A program made the position numbers and the translations under genes. Below the pieces are notes generated by a model. That model saw only the letters and a list, made by a program, of their open reading frames with translations, ran no database searches and was not told the origin of the DNA. This document shows positions 36,107 to 45,022 of a stretch of 64,000 nt of DNA, one piece after another. Within the stretch, counting starts at the first letter, position 1. Each line of letters opens with the position of its first letter. Source of the stretch: Moraxella sp. K1664 (GTDB lineage: Bacteria > Pseudomonadota > Gammaproteobacteria > Pseudomonadales > Moraxellaceae); assembly GCF_039693965.1 (NCBI RefSeq), contig NZ_CP155576.1:1798001-1862000 (forward strand), in the 5' to 3' direction.

Positions 36107-36198
36107 AAAATGTCATATTTAAAAGGTTTTCCGTTCGCCCTTGTATCAACCCAACACCAAACCTAGATTATCTGCTAGAATGTTGTTGGGTTATACAA

Positions 36199-36338
36199 GC
36201 AAAGAGAACACGGGTTCGCCCTTAGTGTCTTAACACTGGTGCTCAGATGGTGTCCTTTGCTTGTCATCTTAACTCTGAATGGTATCTAAGTGCGTTTATT
36301 AAAACAGACACTGCATAAACAAGGCAAGAGACAGATGA
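36199..36338 (+). ncRNA. Candidate IS110 bridge RNA with target- and donor-binding loops
   Basis: Two guide-loop hairpins precede the recombinase start. Loop 1: the outer stem is 36203-36211 / 36250-36258 and the apical hairpin AGTGT-cttA-ACACT is at 36224-36237. The left internal strand GTTCGCCCT (36214-36222) equals the left target flank (36133-36141). The right strand GCTCAG (36241-36246) is the complement of CTGAGC (37382-37387). Loop 2: the outer stem is TCATCT..CTCT (36264-36276) / AGAG..AGATGA (36327-36338). The left strand ATGGTATCT (36279-36287) equals the element's right end plus core (37375-37383). The right strand ACAAG (36319-36323) complements CTTGT at the left junction (36140-36144). 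This is the layout known for the IS621 bridge RNA. The exact ends and the promoter are not determined. Confidence 0.75.
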
Positions 36339-37318
36339 TACACTATATTGGCATAGACATCAGCAAAGCAAAGTTTGATGTTGCATTTATAAACCCAAGC
36401 ACAAATAAAGTAAAAACCAAGGTTTTTAACAACAACAAAGCAGGCTTTGATTTACTGCTTGCTTGGTTAAAAACCAATGTCAGCAATCATCTTGATGAGC
36501 TACACATCATCCTAGAAGCAACAGGGGTTTATCATGAACACCTAAGTGAGTTTCTTGATGATAATAATATCAAGCAAAGCATTGTCAATCCTAACTATGT
36601 CCGCAAATTTGCAGACAGTTTGGGGGTAATCCATAAAACTGATAAAAAAGACAGCATTATTTTATCAAGGTATGGTTATAGCCACAAGCCTGAGGTTTGG
36701 GTAGCACCTAGCATTGAAGCCAAACAGCTAAAAGCTCTATTGGCTCGCTTAGAAGCACTCAAAGAAGATTTGCAACGAGAGCAAAACCGACAAGAGTTGC
36801 TCTTATCACCCAATCTGCCCGATTTGGTTAAAGCATCCATGCAAACAGTCATCAGTGTCCTTCAAGAGGAAATTGCCAAACTCACCAAAGACATTGATGA
36901 CTTTGTTGACAAACAACCAAGTTTAAAGCAAGACAAAACCTTACTTGAAACCATTGACGGCATTGGTTCTGTTATTGCCAAAGAAGTGGTATGCTTAATA
37001 CATACCAAACAATTTAAAAAAGCCTCACAGATGGCTTCGTTTTTAGGCTTAATACCCAAACAAAGACAGTCAGGTGTCTTTAAGGGAGCAACCAAACTGT
37101 CCAAACAAGGGCAAGTCTCTTTGCGTGCTAAGCTGTATATGTCTGCAATGAGTGCCATTCGTTATAATAGCACCATTAAGGCATTTTATGAACGATTACA
37201 ACAAAACGGTAAAACCAAAATGCAAGCCTTATGTGCTTGTATGCGTAAATTGGTACATATCTGTTTTGGTGTTATCAAAACCCAAACATCCTTTGAGCAA
37301 CAAGTATCTTTAAGTTAG
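36335..37318 (+). CDS. IS110-family DEDD recombinase (transposase)
   Basis: A 327-aa recombinase. The RuvC-like DEDD residues are Asp8 (YIGIDIS), Glu61 (LEATG), Asp103 and Asp106 (KTDKKDS). The C-terminal Tnp domain has SFLGLIPKQRQSG with the predicted catalytic Ser246. These positions are close to those known for IS621 (11, 60, 102, 105, 241). A coiled coil lies at about 128-195. I chose the ATG at 36335 because it gives the family N-terminus; the frame opens 15 codons earlier at 36290 inside the guide-RNA region. The start codon overlaps the closing stem of the second guide loop. The frame is intact, so the element may be active. Confidence 0.93.
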   Translation: MIHYIGIDISKAKFDVAFINPSTNKVKTKVFNNNKAGFDLLLAWLKTNVSNHLDELHIILEATGVYHEHLSEFLDDNNIKQSIVNPNYVRKFADSLGVIHKTDKKDSIILSRYGYSHKPEVWVAPSIEAKQLKALLARLEALKEDLQREQNRQELLLSPNLPDLVKASMQTVISVLQEEIAKLTKDIDDFVDKQPSLKQDKTLLETIDGIGSVIAKEVVCLIHTKQFKKASQMASFLGLIPKQRQSGVFKGATKLSKQGQVSLRAKLYMSAMSAIRYNSTIKAFYERLQQNGKTKMQALCACMRKLVHICFGVIKTQTSFEQQVSLS

Positions 37319-37381
37319 TTTGTAAGATACTAGATACCAGATACTTAAAAAACCATTGACTTAGGTGGGGTATCATGGTAT

Positions 37382-37446
37382 CTGAGCTATGCCTGCGGGT
37401 GGCGGAAAACCGTTATGGTTCGACAGGCTCACCACGAACGGTTTTC
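37382..37446. repeat. Right half of the palindromic repeat split by IS110
   Basis: CTGAGCT starts the right flank and GGTTCGACAGGCTCACCACG...GTTTTC ends it, matching the reverse complement of 35110-35191 with a diverged middle. The left half is 36125-36141. Confidence 0.7.
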
Positions 37447-37482
37447 TTTTTAAACATTAACCAAATCAGCCAAAACGCCAAT

Positions 37483-38850
37483 ATGAATACCTTGCCTTTA
37501 TTTTTTAATCTAAATCAAAAAACCGTACTCATCATTGGGGGCGGAGATGTCGCCCAAAGAAAAGCCACGTTATTAACCAATGCAGGGGCAAGGTTGGTTG
37601 TGCTTGCCAAAAATTTTGATAAAGATTTTAAAGAATTTTTGATTCATCATAATCATATCATCATTCAAAAATCCTATGAAAAACAGGATTTGATAGACAT
37701 AAAAAATGAGCATGATATCATATTGGTAATTTGTGCCACCGATGATAATGAGTTAAATAAAATCGTTCATCAAAACGCCAAAGAAATTGGGCTGTTTATC
37801 AATGTCGTGGATACGCCAGAGTTATGCGATTTTATCTTCCCTGCGATTGTGGATAGAGACCCGATTACCATTGGCATTTCATCAAATGGTAAAGCCCCTG
37901 TATTGGCTCGCCTTATCCGTGCCAAAATAGAAAGCAGTTTGCCAAGCAATATCGGCGACATTGCCAAAAAAGCAGGCGAATTTAGAAATACTGTTAAAGA
38001 AAAATTAAGCACAATCAACCAAAGACGGCATTTTTGGGAAAAGATTTTTACCAATGCCTTAAATGACAAACCCATAAAAAATTTATCCGATGAATTAGAT
38101 GATTTTATCAAAAATGACAATAAAAACACAGGCGAAGTCTATATCGTGGGGGCAGGGGCAGGCGACCCCGATTTATTGACCTTTAAGGCGTTGCGACTTA
38201 TGCAACAGGCGGATGTGGTGCTGTACGATGCCCTTGTCTCGCCTGTCATTGTGGAGTTGTGTCGGCGTGATAGCGACAAGATTTTTGTCGGCAAAAAACG
38301 CAGTCATCACACCAAAACCCAAGATGAGATTAACACCCTTATCGTGCAGTATGCCAAGTGTGGCAAGCGTGTGCTACGCCTAAAAGGGGGCGACCCGTTC
38401 GTGTTTGGGCGTGGGGGCGAGGAGATGCTAGCGTGCCGTACTGCGGGCGTGCCATATCAAGTCGTGGCAGGGATTACGGCAAGCCTTGCAGGGGCGAGCG
38501 GGGCGGGCATACCGCTCACGCATAGGGGGCTTGCGACCAGTGTGCGGTTTTTGACGGCGTGCTATCAGGACAGCGAGTTTGACGGTCTAAAAAGCGTGTA
38601 TCACAAGGACGAGACGCTCGTGTTTTATATGGGGCTTCATGCCATTGACAAAGTCGTGGCGAACCTGACCAAAAGCGGACTTAGCACGGATACGCCCATG
38701 GCGATTATCTCAAATGCCAGTTTGCCAAATCAAGCGGTACTGACAGGGTTGCTTTCAAATATTGTACAAAAACAAGCAGTTGCCAATCTGCCTGCCCCTG
38801 CAATTATCGTGGTGGGGAATGTGGTGGGGGTTTATGAGGGTGGGGGTTAG
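37483..38850 (+). CDS. cysG: Siroheme synthase CysG
   Basis: A 455-aa multifunctional enzyme making siroheme, the cofactor of the sulfite reductase encoded upstream. The N-terminal part is precorrin-2 dehydrogenase/ferrochelatase ([14 protein letters not shown], then a dimerisation segment). The C-terminal part from about residue 215 is uroporphyrinogen-III C-methyltransferase ([54 protein letters not shown]). I chose the ATG at 37483 because the earlier part of the frame (from 37375) runs through IS and repeat DNA. No clear Shine-Dalgarno is visible. The IS110 insertion has separated it from cysH and may affect its expression. Confidence 0.93.
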   Translation: MNTLPLFFNLNQKTVLIIGGGDVAQRKATLLTNAGARLVVLAKNFDKDFKEFLIHHNHIIIQKSYEKQDLIDIKNEHDIILVICATDDNELNKIVHQNAKEIGLFINVVDTPELCDFIFPAIVDRDPITIGISSNGKAPVLARLIRAKIESSLPSNIGDIAKKAGEFRNTVKEKLSTINQRRHFWEKIFTNALNDKPIKNLSDELDDFIKNDNKNTGEVYIVGAGAGDPDLLTFKALRLMQQADVVLYDALVSPVIVELCRRDSDKIFVGKKRSHHTKTQDEINTLIVQYAKCGKRVLRLKGGDPFVFGRGGEEMLACRTAGVPYQVVAGITASLAGASGAGIPLTHRGLATSVRFLTACYQDSEFDGLKSVYHKDETLVFYMGLHAIDKVVANLTKSGLSTDTPMAIISNASLPNQAVLTGLLSNIVQKQAVANLPAPAIIVVGNVVGVYEGGG

Positions 38851-38886
38851 ATTGTGGGTATAAATTTAAATTATTTGCCCCAAAAA

Positions 38887-38918
38887 CAAAACCGCCCAAA
38901 ATCATTTGAGCGGTTTTG
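38887..38918. terminator. Bidirectional terminator between cysG and secF
   Basis: CAAAACCGC pairs with GCGGTTTTG between convergent genes, with A and T rich flanks. Confidence 0.7.
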
Positions 38919-38929
38919 TCAATTTTAAA

Positions 38930-40057
38930 TCAATCTTGGGCGTTTTGGAGTTTGGGGTCAGCAAAAACCACCACTTCTTCTTCAAATTCAGGTTTGACAC
39001 GCACCACAAAGTCTTCACGAGACAAGCCCATACGCAAAGGAATGGAGCTGGCAACATAGACCGATGAATACGTCCCTGCAATGGTGCCGATAAACTGAGC
39101 CAGAGCAAACCAAAACAGACCTTCACCACCTAAGAACAGCAATGCAAGCACAACCACAAAGACCGTACCAGAGGTCATGCAAGTACGGCGTAAGGTCTCA
39201 GTCAGAGATAGGTCAATGACTTGACGGGGCAGCAGTCCACGCACACGGCGAAAATTCTCACGGATACGGTCATAGACCACGATGGTGTCGTTCACCGAAT
39301 AACCAATCAATGCCAACACAGAGGCAAGCACGGTCAAGTCAAACGGCCAACCAAAGATGGCAAAAAGTCCGCACACCACAATCACGTCATGGAACAGGGC
39401 GAGCGTTGCTCCCACTGCCAATTTGAATTGAAAGCGAATGGAGATGTACACCATCATTAGAATAAGTGCCAATCCTAACGCCATGAGCGACTGTGTATAG
39501 ACTTCTTTACCCACTTGACTGCCGATGATGTTGACGTTATCCACTTTGGCAGGGTTGGCAGGTAGGTTTAGGGCATCGCTTAGGGCGTCGCTTAGACCTT
39601 CAGGGTCTTTGTTCTCTTGGGGTGGCAGGCGAATGAGTAGCTCTTGACGGGTGCCAAGATACTGCACAACCGCATCATTAAAGCCTTTGTCAGCTAGAGC
39701 GGAGGCAACTTGTGCCTGCTCCACAGGCTGACTGTACGCCACATCGGCAGAGATACCGCCTGTGAAGTCCAGTCCGAGATTTAGCCCCTTGGTGGTGATG
39801 GCAACCAAACTGGCAATCACCAAGATGGCAGAGAGAACCACCATGGGGATCTCTAATTTCATAAACGGGATAATGCGTTTATTACCCAGTAGTTTGACCC
39901 CACCTTCTTTTTCGGCAAACTCATCGGTTTGGGCGATGATGGCTTGATTGTCAAGGCTGGCATTGGCAGCGGCGTTACTGCCCTTACCGTCACGGCGTGG
40001 AGCACGACGACGGCGAGTCTCACCGGTGGTGTTAAGATTGTCGTTATTGTCTGTCAT
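38930..40057 (-). CDS. secF: Protein translocase subunit SecF
   Basis: A 375-aa inner-membrane RND-type partner of SecD that uses the proton motive force to help pull proteins through SecYEG. It begins with an unusual hydrophilic, Arg-rich N-terminus of about 65 residues (TGETRRRRAPRRDGK), then the first membrane helix (IPMVVLSAILVIASLVAITT) and the conserved GLDFTGG. The six-helix block follows, with DVIVVCGLFAIFG and YSVNDTIVVYDRIREN. It starts 9 bp after secD, whose stop codon region contains the Shine-Dalgarno TAGGAG. Confidence 0.95.
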   Translation of the reverse strand: MTDNNDNLNTTGETRRRRAPRRDGKGSNAAANASLDNQAIIAQTDEFAEKEGGVKLLGNKRIIPFMKLEIPMVVLSAILVIASLVAITTKGLNLGLDFTGGISADVAYSQPVEQAQVASALADKGFNDAVVQYLGTRQELLIRLPPQENKDPEGLSDALSDALNLPANPAKVDNVNIIGSQVGKEVYTQSLMALGLALILMMVYISIRFQFKLAVGATLALFHDVIVVCGLFAIFGWPFDLTVLASVLALIGYSVNDTIVVYDRIRENFRRVRGLLPRQVIDLSLTETLRRTCMTSGTVFVVVLALLFLGGEGLFWFALAQFIGTIAGTYSSVYVASSIPLRMGLSREDFVVRVKPEFEEEVVVFADPKLQNAQD

Positions 40058-40066
40058 CTTCTACTC

Positions 40067-41941
40067 CTAGCCGATACTAATTTTGGTGAGATTTTTGCGA
40101 TTGCCGTACCAGATTTGCATCAAGGCACGAGTGACAATGATGGCGGTAAACAAGGAAGTGATGATACCGACAGCAAGCGTGATGGCAAAGCCCTTGACAG
40201 GACCTGTACCGATGGCAAACAAGATAAAGGCAATCAGTAGCGTGGTTAAGTTACCATCAAAGATGGAACTAAATGCACGGTCAAAGCCCGTAACGATGGC
40301 GGACTTGGGCTTGGCACCACTGGCAAGCTCCTCACGAATCCGCTCAAAAATCAGCACGTTAGCGTCCACCGCCATACCCATGGTCAGCACGACCCCAGCG
40401 ATACCGGGCAGGGTCAGCGATGAGCCGATGATGGACATCACCGCCGCCAGCGTGATGATGTTAAAGGCAAGGGCGATATTGGCAATCACACCACAAGCAC
40501 GATAGAACACAATCATCCATAAGAACACGAGCAGATAGCCGATTTTGGATGCACTAAGACCTTTATCAATGTTATCTTGACCCAGTGATGGACCAATGGT
40601 ACGCTCTTCGACAAAGTACATCGGTGCTGCCAATGCCCCAGAGCGAAGCAGTAGGGCAAGCTCGCCAGCTTCGGCAGGACTGTCTAGTCCTGTAATGACA
40701 AAGGATGAGCCCAACACCGCCTGAATGGTGGCACGGTTGATGACCCGAGTCTCACTATAAGGCTGACGCACTTCCTTAGTCTCGCCTGTGGCGGGGTCGG
40801 TCTCATAGCCGATGCGTTGCTTGTTTTCGATAAATAGCACCGCCATTTGCTTGCCCACGCTGGTGCTGGTGGCGTTTTGCATGAGACGACCGCCTGCGGT
40901 GTCTAGGGTAATAGATACCTGTGGGCGACCATTTTCATCAACACCGGCTTGGGCGTTTTGGACTTTATCGCCTGTCACGATGGTTTGGCGGTCAAGTAAG
41001 ACGGGTGAACCATCAAGCGTACCAAAAGGGAAGGCTTCGGTGCCGGCAGGGGCGATACCGCCTGTGAAACTCTCCGCACCGTCTGCGACCATGCGAAACT
41101 CTAAGTTTGCCGTACGACCCAGTACACGTTTGGCTTCGGCGGTGTCCTGCACGCCAGGTAGCTCTACAACGATACGGTTGGTGCCTTGCGACTGTACCAG
41201 TGCTTCTGCCACACCCAGCTCATTGATACGGTTACGCAAGGTGGTCAAGTTCTGACCGACAGCATACTCGTTGATTTGGTTTAGGGCTTGTTCGGTATAA
41301 GTGAGTTCTAGCACCGCCCCGTCATTACTGGCAAGGGGTCTTAGCGTGAAGTCCATCATGTTCCCTTGCAGGGCACTTTGGGCTTGGTTGCGTTCATCGT
41401 CGCTATTAAAGGTCAGTACCATGCCATCTTTGGTGGTTCTTAGGCTTTTGACGGCGATTTTGGCGGTACGCAGATTGCGACGCACGTCTTGGGTGGCAAC
41501 CGTTAGGCGTTGCTCTAACGCTTTATCCATGTCCACTTCTAGGACGAACCGCACGCCCCCACGCAAGTCCAGACCCAGTTTCATCGGCTTTGCCCCGATG
41601 TTTTTTAGCCATTCGGGCGTGGTCTGGGCAAGGTTTAGTGCCACAACGTAGTTCTCGCCTAGGTTTTGGCGTAAGGTCTCTTGGGCTTTGAGCTGGTCTT
41701 CGGCGGTATTTAGGCGAATCAAGGCACTGTTATTGGCAAAGCTACCATCATGATGTGCCAAACCTGCCTTATCAAGCAGAGCCTGTGACTGCACCAACAC
41801 GTCAGATGTCAGTTCAGTACCAGCACTGGCACCTGTGATTTGTACCGCAGGTTCATCAGGGTAGAGATTGGGTAGGGCGTAAATGCCAGAGACGACCAGC
41901 ACCACAGCGATGAGTATGTATTTCCAAGCAGGGTAATGCAT
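40067..41941 (-). CDS. secD: Protein translocase subunit SecD
   Basis: A 624-aa partner of SecF. The N-terminal membrane helix (YILIAVVLVVSGIYAL) is followed by the P1 periplasmic head starting with KLGLDLRGGVRFVLEVDM, then RTANLEFRMV. The C-terminal membrane block contains GMAVDANVLIFERIREEL, the conserved RND motif. The length is typical. yajC lies upstream on the same strand, but repeat copy G and about 400 bp separate them, so secDF may need its own promoter in that gap. Confidence 0.95.
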   Translation of the reverse strand: MHYPAWKYILIAVVLVVSGIYALPNLYPDEPAVQITGASAGTELTSDVLVQSQALLDKAGLAHHDGSFANNSALIRLNTAEDQLKAQETLRQNLGENYVVALNLAQTTPEWLKNIGAKPMKLGLDLRGGVRFVLEVDMDKALEQRLTVATQDVRRNLRTAKIAVKSLRTTKDGMVLTFNSDDERNQAQSALQGNMMDFTLRPLASNDGAVLELTYTEQALNQINEYAVGQNLTTLRNRINELGVAEALVQSQGTNRIVVELPGVQDTAEAKRVLGRTANLEFRMVADGAESFTGGIAPAGTEAFPFGTLDGSPVLLDRQTIVTGDKVQNAQAGVDENGRPQVSITLDTAGGRLMQNATSTSVGKQMAVLFIENKQRIGYETDPATGETKEVRQPYSETRVINRATIQAVLGSSFVITGLDSPAEAGELALLLRSGALAAPMYFVEERTIGPSLGQDNIDKGLSASKIGYLLVFLWMIVFYRACGVIANIALAFNIITLAAVMSIIGSSLTLPGIAGVVLTMGMAVDANVLIFERIREELASGAKPKSAIVTGFDRAFSSIFDGNLTTLLIAFILFAIGTGPVKGFAITLAVGIITSLFTAIIVTRALMQIWYGNRKNLTKISIG

Positions 41942-42117
41942 AAGGACTTCTTTACAAAGGTTGATGATGTGGGTTTGGCTTATTAATTAAATCATTTAAA
42001 AACTGCACAAACCAAACCCTTTAATAATTGACAATAATTTAAGTGTTAAATCATTGTTTGGTCTTGTTAAAATAAGGCTTATCCTTTTGCCCAATGCATT
42101 TATTTAAAATGCATGCT

Positions 42118-42323
42118 TAGGGCGTGCCTACCGTTGATAACATTTTTATAAAATATGGTGAAATTTTAACATTTTGATTCATTTTTGCATGAAAAATGTC
42201 TAAATCTTGTGGCTCGAAGTCAAAATCCTTGTTGATATTTCAATATCAACTGCGGACTTTTCCTTGAAAAACGTGCGATTTTTCTCATTTCTCATGGCAA
42301 ATACCAAAGGCAGGCACGCCCTA
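42118..42323. mobile_element. MITE-like repeat, family 1 copy G between yajC and secD
   Basis: A 206-bp copy with ends TAGGGCGTGCCTACC and GGCAGGCACGCCCTA and an uninterrupted interior (TCTAAATCTTGTGGCTCG). It separates yajC from secD-secF, which are contiguous in most relatives. It ends 12 bp from the yajC stop codon. The rest of the gap (41942-42117) is AT-rich and may contain a secD promoter. Confidence 0.85.
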
Positions 42324-42335
42324 ACAATACCGAAT

Positions 42336-42653
42336 TTAGATATTTTCAATCGTGCCTTTGGGCAATACGCTAATCACGGACGCACGTTGGATTTTGACAT
42401 CGGTGTTGTTGTTTAGGGCGATGACCGCATAGTCGCCATCAACTTTTTTGACGCGACCGACCAGACCGCCAGCAAACACCACTTCATTATCCACTGCCAA
42501 CGCATTGACCATGGCACGGTGTTCTTTGGCACGCTTGGACTGGGGGCGAATGATGAGAAAATAGAAAATGGCAAAAATGGCAATCATCGGTAATAATTGC
42601 AAAAAAGCATTGGGTTGAGCCGGGGCGGTGGTCGCCAAAATAGAAAGTAGCAT
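42336..42653 (-). CDS. yajC: Preprotein translocase subunit YajC
   Basis: A 105-aa small subunit of the SecDF-YajC complex. It has a single membrane helix (FLQLLPMIAIFAIFYFLIIRPQSKR) with the diagnostic FYFLIIRPQ ending, followed by a small cytoplasmic domain (NEVVFAGGLVGRVKKVDGDYAVIAL). I chose the ATG at 42653 because AGGAA lies just upstream and it gives the family N-terminus. Confidence 0.94.
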   Translation of the reverse strand: MLLSILATTAPAQPNAFLQLLPMIAIFAIFYFLIIRPQSKRAKEHRAMVNALAVDNEVVFAGGLVGRVKKVDGDYAVIALNNNTDVKIQRASVISVLPKGTIENI

Positions 42654-42891
42654 GAGTGTTCCTAAATTTCCAAAACGAAAAATAACGCATATCATACCAT
42701 AAAACAAACGCATTTTATAAAATTTTACATAAGTCTTTGAAAAATTTTATAAATTTCCCAAAAAATACCGTTCTGCTCCCAACCCTAACCACGTTCATCA
42801 TCATAAAATTGTCCACTTTATCCTAAAATACTTGCAGTTGTCATCATTTTAGCTTAATATTAGCGATTAATTTAAGTCACTCACTCTTTAT

Positions 42892-44091
42892 ATGCCCCGA
42901 CCGCGATTTTTCCTTATTGCCATCTCTTTATTAGCCATCACGCCCATCATTGCCTTTGCCACAGCAGGCGAGAGCGTGGGGCAGGCAAGTAGCACCAATG
43001 TTATCTTGCTTATCTTTTATGTGGCGTTGTCGCTGATTGTTTCCTTTATTTGTTCTATTTCAGAAGCGACCCTTTTGACAATGACCCCAAGCTATATCGA
43101 CACGCTAAGAGATGACAACCCCAAAACTGCCGACTTACTCAATGAAGTCAAAGTTAAAAACATCGAAAAATCCATCTCATCAATTCTCACGCTCAACACC
43201 ATCGCCAACACCTTAGGCTCGCTTGGGGCAGGTTCGCAGGCGACGATTGTGTTTGGTAGTGCGTGGTTTGGGGTGTTTAGTGGCGTGATGACGCTTGCGG
43301 TACTCATGGGCAGTGAGATTATCCCAAAGACGCTAGGGGCGACTTATTGGCGACGTTTTGCTGTGCCTGTGGCGTACTATGTCAAGGGCATTAGTATTTT
43401 GCTGTTTCCCATCGTGTGGATTGCCGAGAAAGTCTCTCGCTTGCTCACTCAGGGTAATAACGAGAGTGGGTTTAACCGTCATGAGTTCATCGCCCTTGCC
43501 AATCAGGGCGAAGTCTCAGGGCAGATGAGTGAGTTGGAGACACGTATTATCAAAAACTCGTTGGCTCTGAGCATGATTCATGTGGAGAGTATCGTTACGC
43601 CACGCTCGGTGATGATTGCCTTTGATGAGAATATGACGGTGGGTGATGTGTTCGCCACGCACCCTAAATTGCCATTTTCTCGTTTTCCCATTTTTGATGA
43701 AGACCTGGATAATGCCACAGGTTTTGTCCTAAAAAGCGACCTACTTATTGCCAAAGCCAACCAAGAGATTCACACGCCCATTAAGCATTTTAAGCGAGAC
43801 ATTACTTTTGTCTTTGCCAAGATGAAGTTGTTTGATGTGTTAGATTTGATGTTAAAAGAGCGACTGCACATCGCCCTTGTCGTGGGCGAGTTTGGTGAAG
43901 TTAAAGGTATTGTGAGTTTAGAAGATGTGCTTGAAACCTTGCTCGGGCTTGAAATTGTTGATGAGATTGACCGTGTTGATGACATGCAAGCCCTTGCCCG
44001 TCAGCTCATGGATAGACGCATGAGTAGGCTAGGCACGACCGTTGCCGATGATGAAAATGTGGATAATGTGCCAAATGATAATAAAGGCTAA
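42892..44091 (+). CDS. CNNM/CBS-domain membrane protein (CorB/TlyC-like)
   Basis: A 399-aa protein of the HlyC/CorC family. The N-terminus has a hydrophobic start and a CNNM/DUF21 domain with about four membrane segments (LLIFYVALSLIVSFICSISEATLLTM; GSAWFGVFSGVMTLAVLMGSEIIPKTLG). A cytosolic CBS pair follows (SIVTPRSVMIAF ... LVVGEFGEVKGIVSLEDVLETLLGLEIVDE). Relatives function in magnesium/cobalt transport or tolerance; older haemolysin names are not informative. No CorC C-terminal transporter-associated domain is evident. Confidence 0.87.
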   Translation: MPRPRFFLIAISLLAITPIIAFATAGESVGQASSTNVILLIFYVALSLIVSFICSISEATLLTMTPSYIDTLRDDNPKTADLLNEVKVKNIEKSISSILTLNTIANTLGSLGAGSQATIVFGSAWFGVFSGVMTLAVLMGSEIIPKTLGATYWRRFAVPVAYYVKGISILLFPIVWIAEKVSRLLTQGNNESGFNRHEFIALANQGEVSGQMSELETRIIKNSLALSMIHVESIVTPRSVMIAFDENMTVGDVFATHPKLPFSRFPIFDEDLDNATGFVLKSDLLIAKANQEIHTPIKHFKRDITFVFAKMKLFDVLDLMLKERLHIALVVGEFGEVKGIVSLEDVLETLLGLEIVDEIDRVDDMQALARQLMDRRMSRLGTTVADDENVDNVPNDNKG

Positions 44092-44142
44092 ATGTGGTTA
44101 ATGGCAAGGTGTGCCATTTTATTCTTTTAAAATTTATAAATT

Positions 44143-44172
44143 AAAAACACAATCTTTGGGTTGTGTTTTTTT
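44143..44172 (+). terminator. Intrinsic terminator after the CNNM gene
   Basis: AAAAACACAA pairs with TTGTGTTTTT, and further T residues follow. Confidence 0.8.
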
Positions 44173-44184
44173 GATGCTAATAAT

Positions 44185-44982
44185 TTATTTAACATAATCC
44201 AAAAGAAAATATTCCGCCATCGCAATCACCAATAAATGCACAGGATAAAACCAATAAAACAAGTAGCGACCGCCAAAGTCAGACCCCTTTCGTCCATTAA
44301 AGCCATAGATGATAAGGGCGGTGAGTATCATGCCAAAGTGCATATAGCCAAGCCCTACGGTGGTGTTAAAGCCGTAGATGAGTACATAGATGACAGGCAA
44401 GGATAAGAGATAAGCGATGATAAGGTAGTTAGGCTGATTTTTATAAAAATAATCAAACAGTAGCGTCATATAAATCATGGCAAAGCCATAATCACATAGG
44501 CTGATGATAGGATAGAGTAGGGCGATAAGGATTGCCTTTTCCCAAATATTAAAAACCTTATGGTGCCGAATCATCAAAGCAATGAGTGATAAAAACAGCG
44601 AAAACAGCACATTACCACGCATGAGACGTGTCATCACAGCCCAGTCGGTTTGTCCCTGATTTTCAATGAAGTTTTGAGATAGTAACACAGCATCGCTAAT
44701 GCCAATATTAAACAGCCAAAAGGGTGGTTGTGAGATAAGGGCAAACAGCCCCAACCGCTTGGCATAGCCCTTGACGTCATGCGTATGATAAAACCCGACC
44801 ACGAGCAAGTAGCACATGAGCGGAGCTACCGCCCGCCCCAAAAAGTGTAGTATCTCTGATGAATGCGTATCATACTCCAGAAATCGCCACGCCACATGGT
44901 CGGCGGTCATGAGTAGCATGGCAAGCCATTTGACATGAAAAGCGGTCAATGGCTGATGGGTTTGACGGCTTATGCTGGTCAT
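44185..44982 (-). CDS. TraX-family membrane protein
   Basis: A 265-aa integral membrane protein with about eight hydrophobic segments. It opens with HVKWLAMLLMTADHVAWRFLE and ILHFLGRAVAPLMCYLLVVGFYHTHDVKGYAKRLGLFALISQPPFWLFN, the signature of the TraX family. Plasmid TraX acetylates pilin; chromosomal members are mostly uncharacterised acyltransferase-like proteins. I chose the ATG at 44982, since the longer frame would overlap the upstream FixH-like gene. Both are on the minus strand and probably co-transcribed. Confidence 0.8.
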   Translation of the reverse strand: MTSISRQTHQPLTAFHVKWLAMLLMTADHVAWRFLEYDTHSSEILHFLGRAVAPLMCYLLVVGFYHTHDVKGYAKRLGLFALISQPPFWLFNIGISDAVLLSQNFIENQGQTDWAVMTRLMRGNVLFSLFLSLIALMIRHHKVFNIWEKAILIALLYPIISLCDYGFAMIYMTLLFDYFYKNQPNYLIIAYLLSLPVIYVLIYGFNTTVGLGYMHFGMILTALIIYGFNGRKGSDFGGRYLFYWFYPVHLLVIAMAEYFLLDYVK

Positions 44983-45022
44983 TTTAGGCTTTTGGGCTGA
45001 TTGATGGGTTATCGTCCAATAA

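Larger units (their letters stand above)
36142..37383 (+). mobile_element. IS110-family insertion sequence (1242 bp)
   Basis: The boundaries come from comparison with the intact palindromic repeat at 35110-35191. The left flank GGTTTTCCGTTCGCCCT ends at 36141 and the right flank resumes with CTGAGCT at 37382, so the element carries the dinucleotide CT at both junctions and has no longer target duplication. The left noncoding end is 193 bp and the right 62-64 bp; one gene lies between. The left end starts with a strong hairpin (TTGTAT-c-AACCCAACA / TGTTGGGTT-ATACAA, 36141-36198). The right end contains AGATACCA (37332-37339), the complement of the terminal TGGTATCT. Confidence 0.85.

Noticed and set aside
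36141-36198. Strong left-end hairpin of IS110 as a transcription terminator
   Set aside because: No T run follows the stem; it is better explained as part of the element's left end or the 5' part of the guide RNA.
37375-37482. N-terminal extension of cysG by 36 codons
   Set aside because: The DNA is the IS110 right end plus the split palindrome; CysG homologues begin at the ATG at 37483.
42207-42416. 69-codon frame overlapping the yajC end
   Set aside because: It is made of repeat copy G and antisense yajC.
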